Assembly: GCA_030068145.1 (NCBI GenBank)
Contig: JAPJBO010000788.1
Coordinates: 42,775 to 106,774, forward strand
DNA from: Diplonema papillatum
Lineage: Eukaryota > Euglenozoa > Diplonemea > Diplonemida > Diplonemidae
Direction: 5' to 3'
DNA length: 64,000 bases
This document shows positions 9,461 to 21,087 of the stretch, in pieces. The notes under the pieces were generated by a model. The model was not told where the DNA came from. It saw only the letters and a program-made list of their open reading frames with translations, and searched no databases. The position numbers and the translations under genes were made by a program. The stretch's first letter is position 1. Each line of letters begins with the position of its first letter.

Positions 9461-12400
9461 ATGGAGCCGCTGCCGACAGAAGCGCCGGTTGCCGCGCATC
9501 ACATGGACCCGATGGACGGGGGCAGCCCGCGCCCCGGGCACGAGGCCGAAGAGTCGGACCGTGAGCCGGTGTCGAAGAAGCGGGCGACGCCTCCGGCTGA
9601 GCTCGCCTCGCCCGATTCCCCGCAGATGCATGTGATGAGCACGGCGTCTGCCGCCGCGTCGCCCGTCCACGTGTACAAATACAACTTGGACGACTTGCTC
9701 GCCGCTGACGCGAAGTCCTACGGCCTGTTGACCAGTCCCCGGTCGAAGGAAGCATGCCGCATGCACGGCATTGTCCCGAACGAATTGTACCCGCGCATGA
9801 TACACACCTTCGCCGCATCCAAGTATGCATTCACAACAATCCTGGGTCAAACCTAGCAAATGCAACGAAGACACACACGTAATCGCACCGATACTACCAC
9901 AGATACGAAATGCATACCGGTATACGATACCTCAAAAAAAACCCTTTCGACGGTGGTCACCGATGATCTTGAAGCCCCGGGACGCCAAGCGAACTTCTGC
10001 TCTAAAAAGGGCCCCGCCGCCAGAATACTGTCTTCAAAACAGTCTAAAAAGCAGACCCTTCTCCCATCCCACAGGAACGAGCTGCCTCAGGTGACACAGC
10101 GGAAGTACGAGCACTTTGAGAGGAGGCGTATGCAGAAGCTGCAGTTTTTGGTCGGGGAACGCCGCAAACTAGGTCGGGCGCACTTCGACACGATGGCAGG
10201 CGGCGTCTCCCGGCGTCGGAGTCCGAGCGTTGAACTCGACCTCGAGACGGCTATCGACTGCCTGACCTCTGAGGAACGGAGGAAGGTATGCGCGCAGCCA
10301 TCACCCGGCCTTGCTTTCTTTAGTACCAGCACATCTTACTGTTGCCCTGCCCGTGTATTGTGCAGGCCAAAATGTCGCAGGCAGCGTGTTTCGGTGCGCT
10401 TGATGCGCGACCGGCTTCCGACCCGCAAACCGTCGTGATTTTCGGCCCGGTAGCGGTTGGCACCGTGAGTGATTCCGTTGTGTGACTCTGTACCTGTGGG
10501 TACAGAGTCACATGGAAACGGTCGCGGTTTCCGTCATTGTCGGTACAGTCGCACTCACTGAGGCACTTTCGGTTGCTGTCGGGACTGTCAACGTGGTCGT
10601 TTCCGTTTCCGTGGCAGTGGGCACGGTTAAGCTTGTCGTGTACGTTTCTGTCAGCCCAAGACACCTGTGCAGATCGCCGACGAGATCGCAGAGGCGGAGA
10701 AGAAGCTGCACCGCCAGTACGCGGCGTCCGAGACCCAGCGCCGGCGAAAGCAGCTGGCGAAGGAGCAGAAAGCCGCGCTGGAAGCGAAGGAGACGGAGCG
10801 GGTGCGGCTCATCGAAGAGAAGCGCCGCGACGACGAAGCGCGCCGGCTGCTGAAAATCGAGCAGGCCGCCGCCCGCGCCGAGTCGATCCGGCAGCGGAAG
10901 CAGAACCTCGACCGCACCCGGGCCCTGCGCGTCGAAGAGGAGCTCCAGGACAAAGCGGAGAAGGTGATCAGCTTCGAGAGGGAACGCCTCAAGCAGCAAG
11001 TCGAGCGCCAGGCTGCGGCAGAGGTGTGCATCCATTCGTTCCTGAAAATCCCGATCCCAGTTGTGTCGCGCGTGAAAGGTTGAGCGAAGCCAACCGAAAG
11101 AAAAAATAGGGAGTACTGGTGCAGGAGAACCCCTCTCCCATTTTCATTTCTGTTCATTCTATGTGTAACGTCTCCTTCGTTCTCCTTCGTCGGAGCATCT
11201 CCTTCGTTAATACACGAAGCGAGCATCAGGAGTCTACAAAGATGAACTGCTGTTTTTTATCAGGGCCTGACAGAGGACCTGCGGTCGCCATGTAGATATA
11301 CTTCAACAAAGGGCTGACCGACTGTAATGCAGCGACCGACTGGTTGACGTCAGTCGAAAACGGTGACATTGAGCAACTCGTGAAGAAGGGGGTTGCGTAG
11401 TTGTTGTTACCGCATACGACACGTCGGACAGAACGGCCGATCCATGGATAGGTCTGCGTTCTTGAGTGAAACCCCGACAAAATCGGTACCAAGAAGACAG
11501 ACAGTCACCTACTGCGGCACCATACTTAGGGTATGTGGACAATGGCTGAAACCGCCAATGACCAACAACCAAGGTACCCACCGATCCTCTTACCTCATGT
11601 AACCACCACTCTTACGACACTCAGAGCACAAAGGATATCTTCCCATAACGACGAAGGTCACCCGGAGAATTTAAAACCCCGGAGTCTCAAGCGAACTGAA
11701 AACAAAACCTCCTTCAGGCAAAGGCGCAGCAAGAGGTGGGCAAGCTCGAAAGGCACAGACGAGAGGTCGAGGAAATGCTAGACGCCGGCTGGGAGAAAGC
11801 AAAGCTTACCGAACTGTCGCAAGACAACGTGCAGACGCTATCGGAAAGACGCAGGCGCGAATACCAGGTATCGCCTGCTGTCTTTTTCTGAACAAGCACC
11901 CGCTTTGTGTAGGAATACCCGAGAAGGCTGCCAGATGCAAAATCTCATAAGGGTAGATAAACTCCAAACTTTGTTTCTTCGTTGCGCGCGTTCGAAATTT
12001 TTTGATCTTGGCTGGTTGGTCGGCCCGCCGCAACCCGCCGGAACCCTCTGAATGGCACTTCCAACCCGCCGGAACCCGCCGGAACCCTCTGGATAGCATT
12101 TTCAACCCGCCGGAACCCGCCGGAACCCTCTGAATGGCATTGTCAACCCGCCGGAACCATCCGGAACCCTCCGAATGGCATTTCCAACCCGCCGGAACCC
12201 GCCGGAACCCTCCGAATGGCATTTCCAACCCGCCGGAACCCGCCGGAACCCTCCGAATGGCATCGCCAACCCGCCGGAACCCGCCGGAACCCTCTGAATG
12301 GCATTTCCAACCCGCCGGAACCCGCCGGAACCCTCCGAATGGCATCGCCGGAACCCGCCGGAACCCTCCGAATGGCATTTCCAACCCGCCGGAACCCGCC

Positions 12401-14361
12401 GGAACCCTCTGAATGGCATCGCCAACCCGCCGGAACCCGCCGGAACCCTCTGAATGGCATCGCCAACCCGCCGGAACCCTCTGAATGGCATCGCCAACCC
12501 GCCGGAACCCGCCGGAACCCTCTGAATGGCATCGCCAACCCGCCGGAACCCTCTGAATGGCATCGCCAACCCGCCGGAACCCGCCGGAACCCTCTGAATG
12601 GCATTGCCAACCCGCCGGAACCCGCCGGAACCCTCTGAATGGCATTCCAACCCGCCGGAACCCTCCGAATGGCATCGCCAACCCGCCGGAACCCGCCGGA
12701 ACCCTCTGAATGGCATCGCCAACCCGCCGGAACCCTCTGAATGGCATCCAACCCGCCGGAACCCGCCGGAACCCTCCGAATGGCATCGCCAACCCGCCGG
12801 AACCCGCCGGAACCCTCTGAATGCCACTTCCAACCCGCCGGAACCCGCCGGAACCCTCTGAAAGCGTTTTCGCACGGCGGGGACGCCTTGCAGCCTTCGT
12901 GTGCGCGCTGCACCCAAAGTTTTCTTTGAGTCTTTTCTTTTCTCTTTTGCGCGCGTGCGTTCGCTCCGGCGGCAAGGCAAAAACTAAGAAACAAAGTCTT
13001 GAGTTTATCTACCCTAACGAGGAAATGTGTGCTCGCAGCTCACCCGGAGCACAGCACTAAATCTTGGGCGTAAGCGTGCAGCAAAGCCCACTTTGTAGTC
13101 GTATTGCTTCTCGCCCTCCAAATATGCACCGGACGGTCGCTGTAGTAGTACGGAGTAGTGAGGCTACAGGAACCCTGGAGAGGGTGGTTGCACCCTCACT
13201 CACTCGTCCCTCTCAGACGAGCCACGAGCAGCTGCCTGGCAAACTAGACTCACACTTGATGATTGAGCAGAGAAGACCGGAGTGGTGTCGTGCGAGCACA
13301 TTTTTGCATTTATTCTCCTCCCTCAGCGTGAGGTTAAATGACCCACCTTTTACCAACCAGGAGCGCACTGAAGACCGAGCGAGGAAACAGGAAGCAGCCC
13401 GACAGCGTGTGAAGCAGATGGAGGAGATGCGGAAGGTTGGGATCGCTCAGAAGACGCAGGATAAGCTCGACCGACAAGAAAAGGCGTTCCGGATGCAGAA
13501 GGAGCAGCAGGTTCTACAGCTTACGGAGAAGAGCATCCGCCACGAGGAAGCGCAAGAAGCCGTCGATCGCATGCGCCGCAGGGAAGCCTATGAGCTTGAG
13601 CTCAAGCAGCGCGACGTGCAACGCAAACTGGACCGAATCGCGTATGTGGCGCTTTTGATTAACCTCACGGTTCTCCTGTCTGATGTGATCCCCGTCTACG
13701 AGGGCTCTTTCACTGTTGCTGCTTCTGCTCCTGCTTACAAACACCTGCTTTGTAGGAAATACTTGAGGAGACTGCCAGTTGTGAAATCTCAAAGAGGTCA
13801 ATGTGCTGTAGCTCACCCGAAACGCGGGTAAATCTGGGTTTCGTGACGCGTTCAACAAAAGGGTTTCTCGCTAGGCAGTTTCGAGTCCGCTCCCCCGGCT
13901 GCTTCGCCAGTTGCATCGGGTAGGGGCTGAAGAAGTTCCTCTCCATTCGTGGGGCATCTTTATTTGGAATCCCGCTCCATTCGTGGCATCAATACATAGA
14001 AGACGAGGCATTTGCCTTCAAGGGGGGACCGTAGTTGCCCCCCGGCTGGACGCCAGCTGCATTGGGTAGGGGCTTAAGAATCTTTATTTAGAATCCCGTC
14101 CATTCGTGGGGCGTCAGTACATAGAACGACGAGGCATTTGCCTTTGAGGGGGGACCGTAGTTGCCCCTCAGCTGGAGGAAAGGGCGTCCTGCAGAAACAT
14201 AAAAACACAGTGAGCATGAAGAAGCGCGGTGGCTCGCGCAGCAGCACAAGAAGCAACGCATCGAAGCTCTCCGTCTGCAGGAAAATCGGCCGGCGACGCC
14301 GCGCAACAAGCACACGAACGCCGAGTGGGTTTCGTCGACAAAACGGTCTGCGATGACTTGA
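9461..14361 (+). CDS. CCDC177-like coiled-coil protein (7 exons)
   Basis: Join(9461..9822, 10075..10285, 10366..10464, 10655..11023, 11718..11867, 13361..13641, 14211..14361). All phases agree and give 540 aa ending TKRSAMT with TGA. Exon 4 could instead begin at 10673, same frame. The N-terminal block YNLDDLLAAD, then LLTSPRSKEACRMHGIVPNE, then a basic KYEHFERRRMQKL segment match the CCDC177 family as I recall it. The rest is Arg/Glu/Lys/Gln-rich coiled coil. The family is typical of ciliated eukaryotes, which fits the PFR gene next door; an axonemal role is inference. Introns are 252, 80, 190, 694, 1493 and 569 bp and carry repeats. Donors are GTATGC, GTATGC, GTGAGT, GTGTGC, GTATCG and GTATGT. 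Confidence 0.8.
10481..10512. repeat. perfect hairpin inside CCDC177-like intron 3
   Basis: Fourteen-base arms (TGTGACTCTGTACC and its exact complement) are separated by a 4-base loop, TGTG. It lies 16 bp after donor GTGAGT in a 190-bp intron, so the donor would sit close to a stable RNA stem. Confidence 0.85.
12023..12862 (+). repeat. minisatellite filling CCDC177-like intron 5
   Basis: About 840 bp of head-to-tail units made of one or two AACCCGCCGG boxes plus AACCCTCTGAATGGCATCGCC, with units of about 31 or 41 bp depending on box number. Variants include TCTGAATGG/TCCGAATGG and CATCGCC/CATTTCC. The array is GC-rich and stop-poor in several frames on both strands, which creates long false ORFs. 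Confidence 0.95.
13045..13115 (+). repeat. repeat R1, 3' fragment
   Basis: AAATCTTGGGCGTAAGCGTG, then CAAAGCCCACTTTGTAGTCGTATTGCTTC, a diverged version of the R1 3' half. It lies in CCDC177-like intron 5. Confidence 0.65.
13730..13860 (+). repeat. repeat R1 copy in CCDC177-like intron 6
   Basis: AACACCTGCTTTGTAGGAAA, then TACTTGAGGAGACTGCCAG, then GGTAAATCTGGGTTTCGTG and GCGTTCAACAAAAG. It is colinear with copies at 34190, 41228 and 50365. Confidence 0.85.
13897..14185 (+). repeat. repeat R3, two short units in CCDC177-like intron 6
   Basis: The pattern CATTGGGTAGGGGCTTAAG, TCCATTCGTGGGGC, ACATAGAAGACGAGGCATTT, GGGGGGACCGTAGTTGCCCC occurs twice. The same unit is amplified in PFR intron 1 (17700-18500). 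Confidence 0.85.
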
Positions 14362-16056
14362 GGCGAAAAAAGGTCGAAGACTTCTACTGCACGACATTTT
14401 GGCTCGTACCCAGCTTCACGAGTGTCGAACAGGTGTACGCCACTTGAGAGCACAGCTACCCGAGTCAAACGACGTGTGTTCTTGCATCGTGACGACGTGG
14501 GCCACAGCTCGTCGATCATTGTCTGGCTACTAGCCCTGATGTAGCATCCCTCGCGCACCCGCAAGGAGACTTGTGGATACAGGGCAATCTGGGGAACTGT
14601 TTTCGAGTTTCCCTCCCCCCGATGGCAGGCAATGTCCTGCCTAAACATGAAACTAATATTCTCCCCGGGGTTGCGTTTTACCTTTTTCGGTGCATGATGC
14701 CTCACTGTCTCTTCTTCGCGTTCTAACGGGAAGTGTAAGGGTCACGCTCTCACTTTGCACCCGGCGACTTGCCCCCGCTCACTGGCGGAGCTTCGGTGCG
14801 CTCTGTTTCATGACGCCCGCAGGATGCTGTATTCTTTCTAATGGCGCGAGTTTCTGGGTCCTTTGTGCCGGGCCTCATTCGCTCCCTCGTTGTATGATAT
14901 GCGACGGTCCTTCCGTGCGGAAGAAGGACGGCAAGGCCTCATTTTGTTTGTAGTTGTACCCGTTTCCTGTACTTTGACACCGTTCGTCTCAAGCCAACCA
15001 CTCTTGCTTGCTCCGCTCGCCATGCGGCGGGGTCTGAATTGACTGCTGGTGTGTTTCATGCCTTCCCGTTTGTACGGACTTGCAGCACTATCAAGCAACC
15101 GGAACGTGCACTACGAGCTGTGTTGGTAGCACCCGAAAGGTGCCTCCCGTCGTTTCCTGCCACTGAACAGAGTTTCCCCCCGTTGATCGACGCCGGGAAT
15201 GCATGAACAGGGCGGCAGCGGTGCCGCGAAGAGTTCGAACCCCAACCGGAGCTGGACACGCCGCACCGGCAAGGAAGGAAAAGGACGCAAAGCGACCGCA
15301 CGATGATTCGAATGAGTGCAAGCGCCTGAAGCACGAAACAGTACGACCAAAGAGGTAGTCACCTGGTGACTAGTGCAGGCTATCGCCACTGGGATTCTGC
15401 ACTCTAACTTTGATTCACTGTTTACTGCGGTTGAGCACGGGCAAAAGGCGAGCAACGGCGCCATCGCACCGGAAAGCAGTCGACGGTCTCGGCGTGAGCC
15501 GGCCGAAAGCGGAACCGCATGCCCAGCCAAATTGACCTTCAAGAGCGGCACAACAAAGGAGCCAAGGCGGCCGCAGGACGACATCCTTTGGGTCTCACTC
15601 TCCGCCTTTTATCCGTATTAGCTAAGCCGATCAACCTCTATCCCCTGTCCCCTGGAACTGCATCGAATAGCCTGCCGCTATCGATCACGGTGCACCGTGT
15701 TCTATGAGGAGGGGATGGCCCGGCTTCACGTAGAGCTCTCAGCATGAAGCTGAACGTATCGTTCATGAGGGTCCGAAACAGCACAACGTGCAAGCAGAGA
15801 ATCTGAAAGGCTGACAACACGTACTACTCAGGCTAAGAGGCGGGGAAGCGGGTGCAAAGGCAAGGGGAAATCACGCAAACGGCTACACTGGGCGGGTTCT
15901 GTCGGAAGCGCAGCTTGAACGGTGCACTCGTGCATCGCTCTTGCCCGTCTCAGCAAGTAGTTGTAAAACAAGACAGCAATTGGCGCGTGCGTGAGTGTCT
16001 TTGCGCACCCTGGTATCAAGTCATTCGGCAGACTCATCGCAGAGGGGTGGGTGGCA
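14362..16056. other. intergenic region with a decayed PFR fragment
   Basis: No intact gene. A short R5 remnant (GCAATGTCCTGCCTAAACATGAAACTAA) lies at 14628-14656. A degraded copy of PFR exon 1 lies near 15495-15605. The rest shows nothing I can name. Confidence 0.5.
15495..15605 (+). pseudogene. decayed fragment of PFR exon 1
   Basis: One frame reads PSQIDLQERHNKGAKAA, against AQQIDFQEWHKEANAA in the intact gene at 16190-16240. The DNA on either side aligns with 16160-16280, with substitutions and a missing block. It lies about 560 bp upstream of the intact PFR start, in the same orientation. Confidence 0.75.
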
Positions 16057-19000
16057 ATGGCCACGAGCTTGGATGACATCAAACGGCAGAAGCAGCTGAA
16101 GTTGACCAATGAAATGCTGCTCAGTGACGTGGACGCCCAGGAGGAGCGGCTGCAGCGCCAGCACCGGAAGGCCGGCGAGACTGCGCTCGCGCAGCAAATC
16201 GACTTCCAGGAGTGGCACAAGGAGGCGAACGCCGCCCTCGACCTGCAGCAAGACGGCACCCGCTGGGTCCAGCTGCCGCCGTTGTCGGTGTCGGATCTCG
16301 TCGAGAAGATGGAGCTGGACGTGTCGTTCACGGAAGTCGAAGAGCTCTCCACCCGGTATGGTGACGCGAAGGACTCGGACCACGCGTTCTACCAGCATTT
16401 GAGGCGGATGATCAAAAACGACGAGGAGGGCAAAGCTCACTCCGCCCACGAAGCCATCAACCACCTGAAGACGATCCAAGACGCGAAGAACGACAACGCG
16501 CACCTCGTCCGCTGCGCCGTGTCCGCTCACGAATTCTCCAAAAAGCGCCCGGTTGAAACCGACACCGTCCTGCGCATCCTCGCGGCCCGGGAGCCCAACC
16601 TGAAGGCATTGCGCAAGCAGCTCGACTCGATAGAAGTGTCCCGCGACCAAGCCCTGCACGAGCGCGAGGACATGGCGACCGCGGAAGCTCTCCACAACCA
16701 GATGGACGACGTTCTGGAGGAGATCGTGCACGAGCACTTGGCGCGGTTGTCGCTGCTGCTCGACTCCGCGCATCAGGAGAAATTCGTCGAGGACGTCGCC
16801 GGGCTCGCCAACAGCACGAAGACCGAGGTCGAGCTGCACCGCACCGACAGAGACGACCTCATCGGCAAGTTGACGGCGGATCTTGACCGACTGGACTCGG
16901 CTTTGAAGCAGGCGGAGCAGGATCACGACGAGAGCGAGGTGTGCCTTCGCTTCAGTCCCTCAAAAAACACCACCGGAGAGGTGGTCCCTGCACTCTAATA
17001 CGTCTCGCTTCACTCTCTCTCTCGGAAGGTCAGCGCGATAGCGATGACACAAAGTACGTGCGCTCGGCTAAAGACCGGCGCGGGGCGAGACTGGAGGCAG
17101 CAGTTAAAGTTCGGGGAACAGTAAAGTTCGGGCGAAGCTAAGTTCGGGCGATGCTAAGTTCTGGTGAAGCTTAGTTCGGACGGCGCTAAGTTCGAGTGAT
17201 GCTAAGTTCTGGTGCTAAGCGCTGGTACTAAAAAAAGTTCGGGCACGAAGCGAAGTTCGGTCAGGGTGGTAAAGTCCGGGTGAAGTTAAGGTCGGTGCTC
17301 GCCCCCCTGGGGGGGGCACCCCCCCCGGACCCCCCCCGTCCCACCGAGCACGGGTAAAGTTTGGCGCTGGTACCCGATTCACATTGCATGTTCATAGGAC
17401 CTCCAGTCTCGAAAAAAGAAAATGACAGGAGGATGGGACCGGGCCCCGGGACTGCTAAGGCGTGACAAACCTTTCTCGTTCTCTCTCTCTCTCATAAAGG
17501 CCAGCTCTTGGGACAGAAGCAGACTTCTTCAGTTGACCTGCCCTCTACACCTTGGCCTGCAGAGTAGCTCTGTGTTATAAGCAACGAGCAGACACACCCG
17601 AAAAGCCGGTGTGAGGCCCGCTTTTCGAACTCCAGCTTTTGCTCCAGCTTCTGGGGCTGGACTCTCTACCTTTAAAAACGCAAGCAACCACCCGCCTCCT
17701 TCTTTTTCAGAGTGAAAGAAGTTCGCTTGAAACAACGGGGGTTTTAAAGGCTCCGGGTGACCTTTGTCATATATGACACGATACCCCTACGCCAACCGCA
17801 TGGGGTAGGGGCTTAACCAATCCCTCTTCCATCGTGGGACATCTTTATTTAGAATCCCGTCCATTCGTGGCATCAGTACATAGAAGACGAGGCATTGCCT
17901 TCAAGGGGGGACCGTAGTTGCCCCACCCCCCGGCTGGAGGAAAGGGCCTGCAACCATTAGAAAAGGACAACTGGGTGTCCGTCCCACGTGGCGGTTGGTT
18001 ACGAGCCCACAACCCACCCTCGAGCGTCGTTCTTTTTCAGAGTGAAAGAAGTTCGCTTCAAACAACGGGGGTTTTTAAGGCTCCGGGCGACTATTGGCAA
18101 TATAGGATACCCCCAGTTGCATTGGGTAGGGGCTTAAGAAGTCCCTCTCCATTCGTGGGGCATGAGTACATAGAATACGAGGCATTTGCCTTCAAGGGGG
18201 GCCCGTAGTTGCCCCCCGGCTGGAGGAAAGGGCCTGCAAACATAAGAAAAGGACAACTGGGTGCGCAAAGGCTACTTCGTCCGTCCCACGTGGCGGTTGG
18301 TTACGAGCCCACGACCCACCCTCGAGCGTCGTTCTTTTTCAGAGTGAAAGAAGTTCGCTTCAAACAACGGGGGTTTCAAAGGCTCCGGGCGACGTTTGGC
18401 AATATACGATAAGATACCCCTACGCCAGTTGCATTGGGTAGGGGCTTATCGAATCCCGTCCATTCGTGGGGCATCAGTTCATAGAAGACGAGGCATTTGC
18501 CTTTAAAAACGCAAGCAAAAGATCGCAAGGCGCCAAGCCGTGCCGCCGGATCGTCGGGAGCACGAAAAGCCTACCTAACAAAGACCCATGCGTGTGGTGC
18601 AGCTGTGGTTGTACCTGCGGAGTGGAGGAGCCAACGGCAACGGAAACACAGGATGACCTCCGCAAGTTGCAGGCGAAGTGCAAGATGACGCTGCTCGAAA
18701 ACGCCCGCGCGCAGAACGACGTGTACGACGAGATCGGCAAGCTCTACACGAGTCTGAGCGCCCTGGGGGAGGAACGGAAGGGCTTGGTCGACGACCTCAT
18801 CCACGAGAAATCGGCGCACGAGGGCAAAGCGGCGGAGATCACGAAGCTCCAGCAGACCGCCCGAGGCCACCGGGAAACGCTGAAGTGGCTGCTGGGCCGC
18901 GTAGAGGACTCGGGCGGCGTGCTCGACCTGGTGGAGGCGTTCACGAACAAAACGAAGGAGTTCGTCGTCGAGGCCTCGAGCCAAGCGAAGCGCGAAACCG

Positions 19001-20412
19001 GCGACGTGCTCCTCAACGAGCGCCGCAGCCACTTCGCCGCATACAAGCAGTACTACCACACCCTCGGCGACCTGCTTTTCGCGAAGGAGCTCCGGCACCA
19101 GAACATCGTCGACCAAGCTGACTCCATCCAGCAGTCGCTCGCCATGACGAAGAACACACTCGACCCGAAAAAAGCGGAGTATCAGCATGCCCTGAGGGAG
19201 CTTGAAATTCTTAGGCAGAGCATAGAAGTCGACATCGACAGCCTTCGGCTGAAAGCCGACGAGGCGACGGAAGACGCAGTCTGCACGGAGGAGGCGTTGC
19301 TCGAGGCCGGGGACCACGTCGTGTCCCCGGCGATCGAGCTGCAGGAAAAAAACGCTGAGCGGACCGAGCAGCTGACCGTCCGCCGCCGACAGCGGCTCGA
19401 CCAGCAGCGCCGCGCCGTCGACGCACAGGAGCAGGACACCGCCGGCCGGAAGCGGCTAGCGAAGCAGGCGCGGATCACCGGCCTCAGCGCGAGCATGGCT
19501 CCGCTCAGCCCGGCGTACAAACCGAAGGAAGGGTATGCCCCTCCTCCGAAGGAAAACACCACACAACGAGGACTCGTACCTCAAGGTTTCATACCCTACC
19601 TGCGGAGTCTTATACTCCCCGCGACCCCTTTACCCTTTTCCTTTTTCCCTTTTCTATTTTACACTCTCTTCGAAGAAGACTTGATGCTAGCATCAAACAT
19701 GCATAAGAGGCAGTGTCCTGCCTAAACATTAAACTAAGTTTTTCCCCCGCTCGAATAACCCTCGTGTTTTCTTAATGGCAGCCCTGCTGTACTGACGGGA
19801 ACTCTTCCGGAACAACGGTTGCACCTTGAAGAGATGTAAAAGAACAAAGTACAAAGCTACAGGTTTGACACGTAGACCAATACGGACTGCACGGCAACCC
19901 CTGCTCAGCGTGGTGCTCGCCTGCCTTGATGACATTTGCACTTTAAAGAACTCAATGCTCAACGTGCATGCTAATCCATGTGGTTCATGTACTTAAAAGA
20001 ACTCAATGCTCAACGTGTAGGACGTGGTGCCCAGGACCACTTGCACAACGCAGTACAAAGAACAGTCTAGATAACGAGGCCAAAGAAGAAGTGCTAATAC
20101 AGGAAACTGCCCCCCAGAGAGATACCCTGCACACGCAAGAGAGCAACAACTTTTGTCGTTGTGTAACATTATCATCGCCCTGGTGCTGATCGTCCGCTAT
20201 TTCGTGTCATCAGAGCAAGCCCCCAACTCCGGAACGACGGTTCCACATGAAAGAGAAAACGAAGCCAACAAGAAAGTGCCAATTCTACTGAAACGACATT
20301 CGAGGAACCCCCCGGTTTTCAAACCCCCGCCTCCCTCTCCGCAAACAGGCCCGAAGTACGCCGGCGAAACTATGCAGAAAGGCTCCGTCGTGCTGTTACC
20401 AGCCCAGCATAA
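16057..20412 (+). CDS. paraflagellar rod protein (PFR1/PFR2 family), 3 exons
   Basis: Join(16057..16938, 18652..19532, 20349..20412) gives 608 aa, matching the about 600 aa of kinetoplastid PFR proteins. The N-terminus (RQKQLKLTNEMLL, then WHKEANAALDLQQDGTRW, then MELDVSFTEVEEL) and the C-terminal half (DDLRKLQAKC; YYHTLGDLLFAKELRHQNI; NTLDPKKAEY; GDHVVSPAIE) follow the trypanosome PFR order as I recall it. The protein is almost entirely coiled coil and would form the filament lattice beside the axoneme. Exon 2 begins after ACACAG at the conserved DDLR. Exon 2 ends in phase 2 with GG, and exon 3 after AAACAG supplies G, giving a basic tail ending AVTSPA and TAA. ATG 16057 (GGCAATGGCC) is preferred to an in-frame upstream codon at 15991. 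Intron 1 (1.7 kb) is full of repeats. Confidence 0.88.
17055..17412 (-). repeat. TTCGGGCGAAG-rich element, copy 1 (inverted relative to 32 kb copy)
   Basis: About 350 bp of short reiterated AAGTTCGGGCGAAGCTAAG-type words, a poly-C/poly-G block near 17300-17335 and an end segment GTTCATAGGACCTCCAGTCTC. The reverse complement of the same parts occurs at 32003-32043 and 32540-32888. It lies in PFR intron 1. Confidence 0.85.
17700..18500 (+). repeat. tandem array of repeat R3 in PFR intron 1
   Basis: About 2.7 units of roughly 290-310 bp. Each unit has the R2 motif inverted (GAAAGAAGTTCGCTTCAAAC, GGCTCCGGGCGAC), TTGCATTGGGTAGGGGCTTA, TCCATTCGTGGGGCAT, GACGAGGCATTTGCC, GGGACCGTAGTTGCCCC, GGCTGGAGGAAAGGGCCTGC and ACGTGGCGGTTGGTTACGAG. 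Single units or parts recur at 13897-14185 and after the USP fragment (45480). Confidence 0.92.
19665..19750 (+). repeat. repeat R5 in PFR intron 2
   Basis: GAAGAAGACTTGATGCTAGC, ATCAAACATGCATAAGAGGC, AGTGTCCTGCCTAAACATTA, then AACTAAG and TTTTCCCCC. Colinear copies lie at 28185-28262, 32910-32995 and 48705-48778. Confidence 0.85.
19960..20020 (+). repeat. R6 5' part (same sequence as the LINE flanks)
   Basis: CGTGCATGCTAATCCATGTG, GTTCATGTACTTAAAAGAAC, TCAATGCTCAACGTG. It matches the 55-bp repeats at 45663 and 48505, so it is an unoccupied copy of that LINE's target sequence. Confidence 0.85.
20095..20245 (+). repeat. repeat R7, copy 1
   Basis: CAGGAAACTGCCCCCCAGAG, then CACACGCAAGAGAGCAACAA, then GGTGCTGATCGTCCGCTATT and CCCCCAACTCCGGAA. 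It is colinear with 35045-35225 at visibly lower identity. Confidence 0.7.
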
Positions 20413-20794
20413 GCGTTTCCGCTCCGTGTGCTGTCAGCAAATTTGGCCCCGACAGACTGGCGTGCGAATGGCCTCCCGAATTGCCGAACTCAAGATGTCT
20501 CGCCGTGCTCCTGCTGCTGACTCCCACCCAGAAAGACCTGTGCTTGGACTCTACGCCACTGCAGGTCAGACGTCATAGGTTCGGAGACAAGCAACCACAA
20601 GCTTTGTCCGAGACCTCGTTTCGCGGGATCAATGAAGACCGCTGGCGTTTGGCTCCCCGAAATACGAACCCGAACCAATTCTATTAGCTATCTACGTCTG
20701 CTCGTTCGGAGAGTCGCTGAATGCCATGCCCATCTGAGCCCAATTAGGAGTGCGGTTGGGGACGCCGGCTTCCGCACCACACGAAACGCAGAGT

Positions 20795-20885
20795 AAATCT
20801 TGTGTTAGTGGCGGACGCAAGCGTCCAACAAGAACCCCCATTTGTAGTTGTATTCTTTCACCCCTCTCTGGCCTCCGTCGAAATT
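20795..20885 (+). repeat. repeat R1, 3' fragment
   Basis: GTAAATCTTGTGTTAGTGGC, GGACGCAAGCGTCCAACAAG, CCATTTGTAGTTGTATTC: the 3' half of R1 with scattered changes. Confidence 0.7.
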
Positions 20886-21087
20886 AAGCACCCGACGGCC
20901 GATCCTCGTGTATTTCAGCAGCGTTTGCCTCCTCGCACAGCTGCTCTTGCTCCCTCTCAACAATCACAGGGGTTCACTATCGTGTATATTTCTCGCATTT
21001 TCTACTTTCGAAGGAGTACATTGTACTCAGATAACATTTCCGGAACAACGGTTGCATCCGAATTAAGCGAAGCCAACGAAAACGAAA

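Noticed and set aside
11806-12994. Minus- and plus-strand ORFs of 280-390 codons with FRRVPAGWRCHSEGSG-type repeats
   Set aside because: Pure by-product of the GC-rich minisatellite; open in several frames and both strands, with no unique sequence.
20153-20578. Longer + frame across PFR exon 3 (ending LGLYATAGQTS)
   Set aside because: Exon 2 ends in phase 2, so exon 3 must be read in the frame giving GPEVRRRNYAERL and TAA at 20412; this also gives the normal PFR length.
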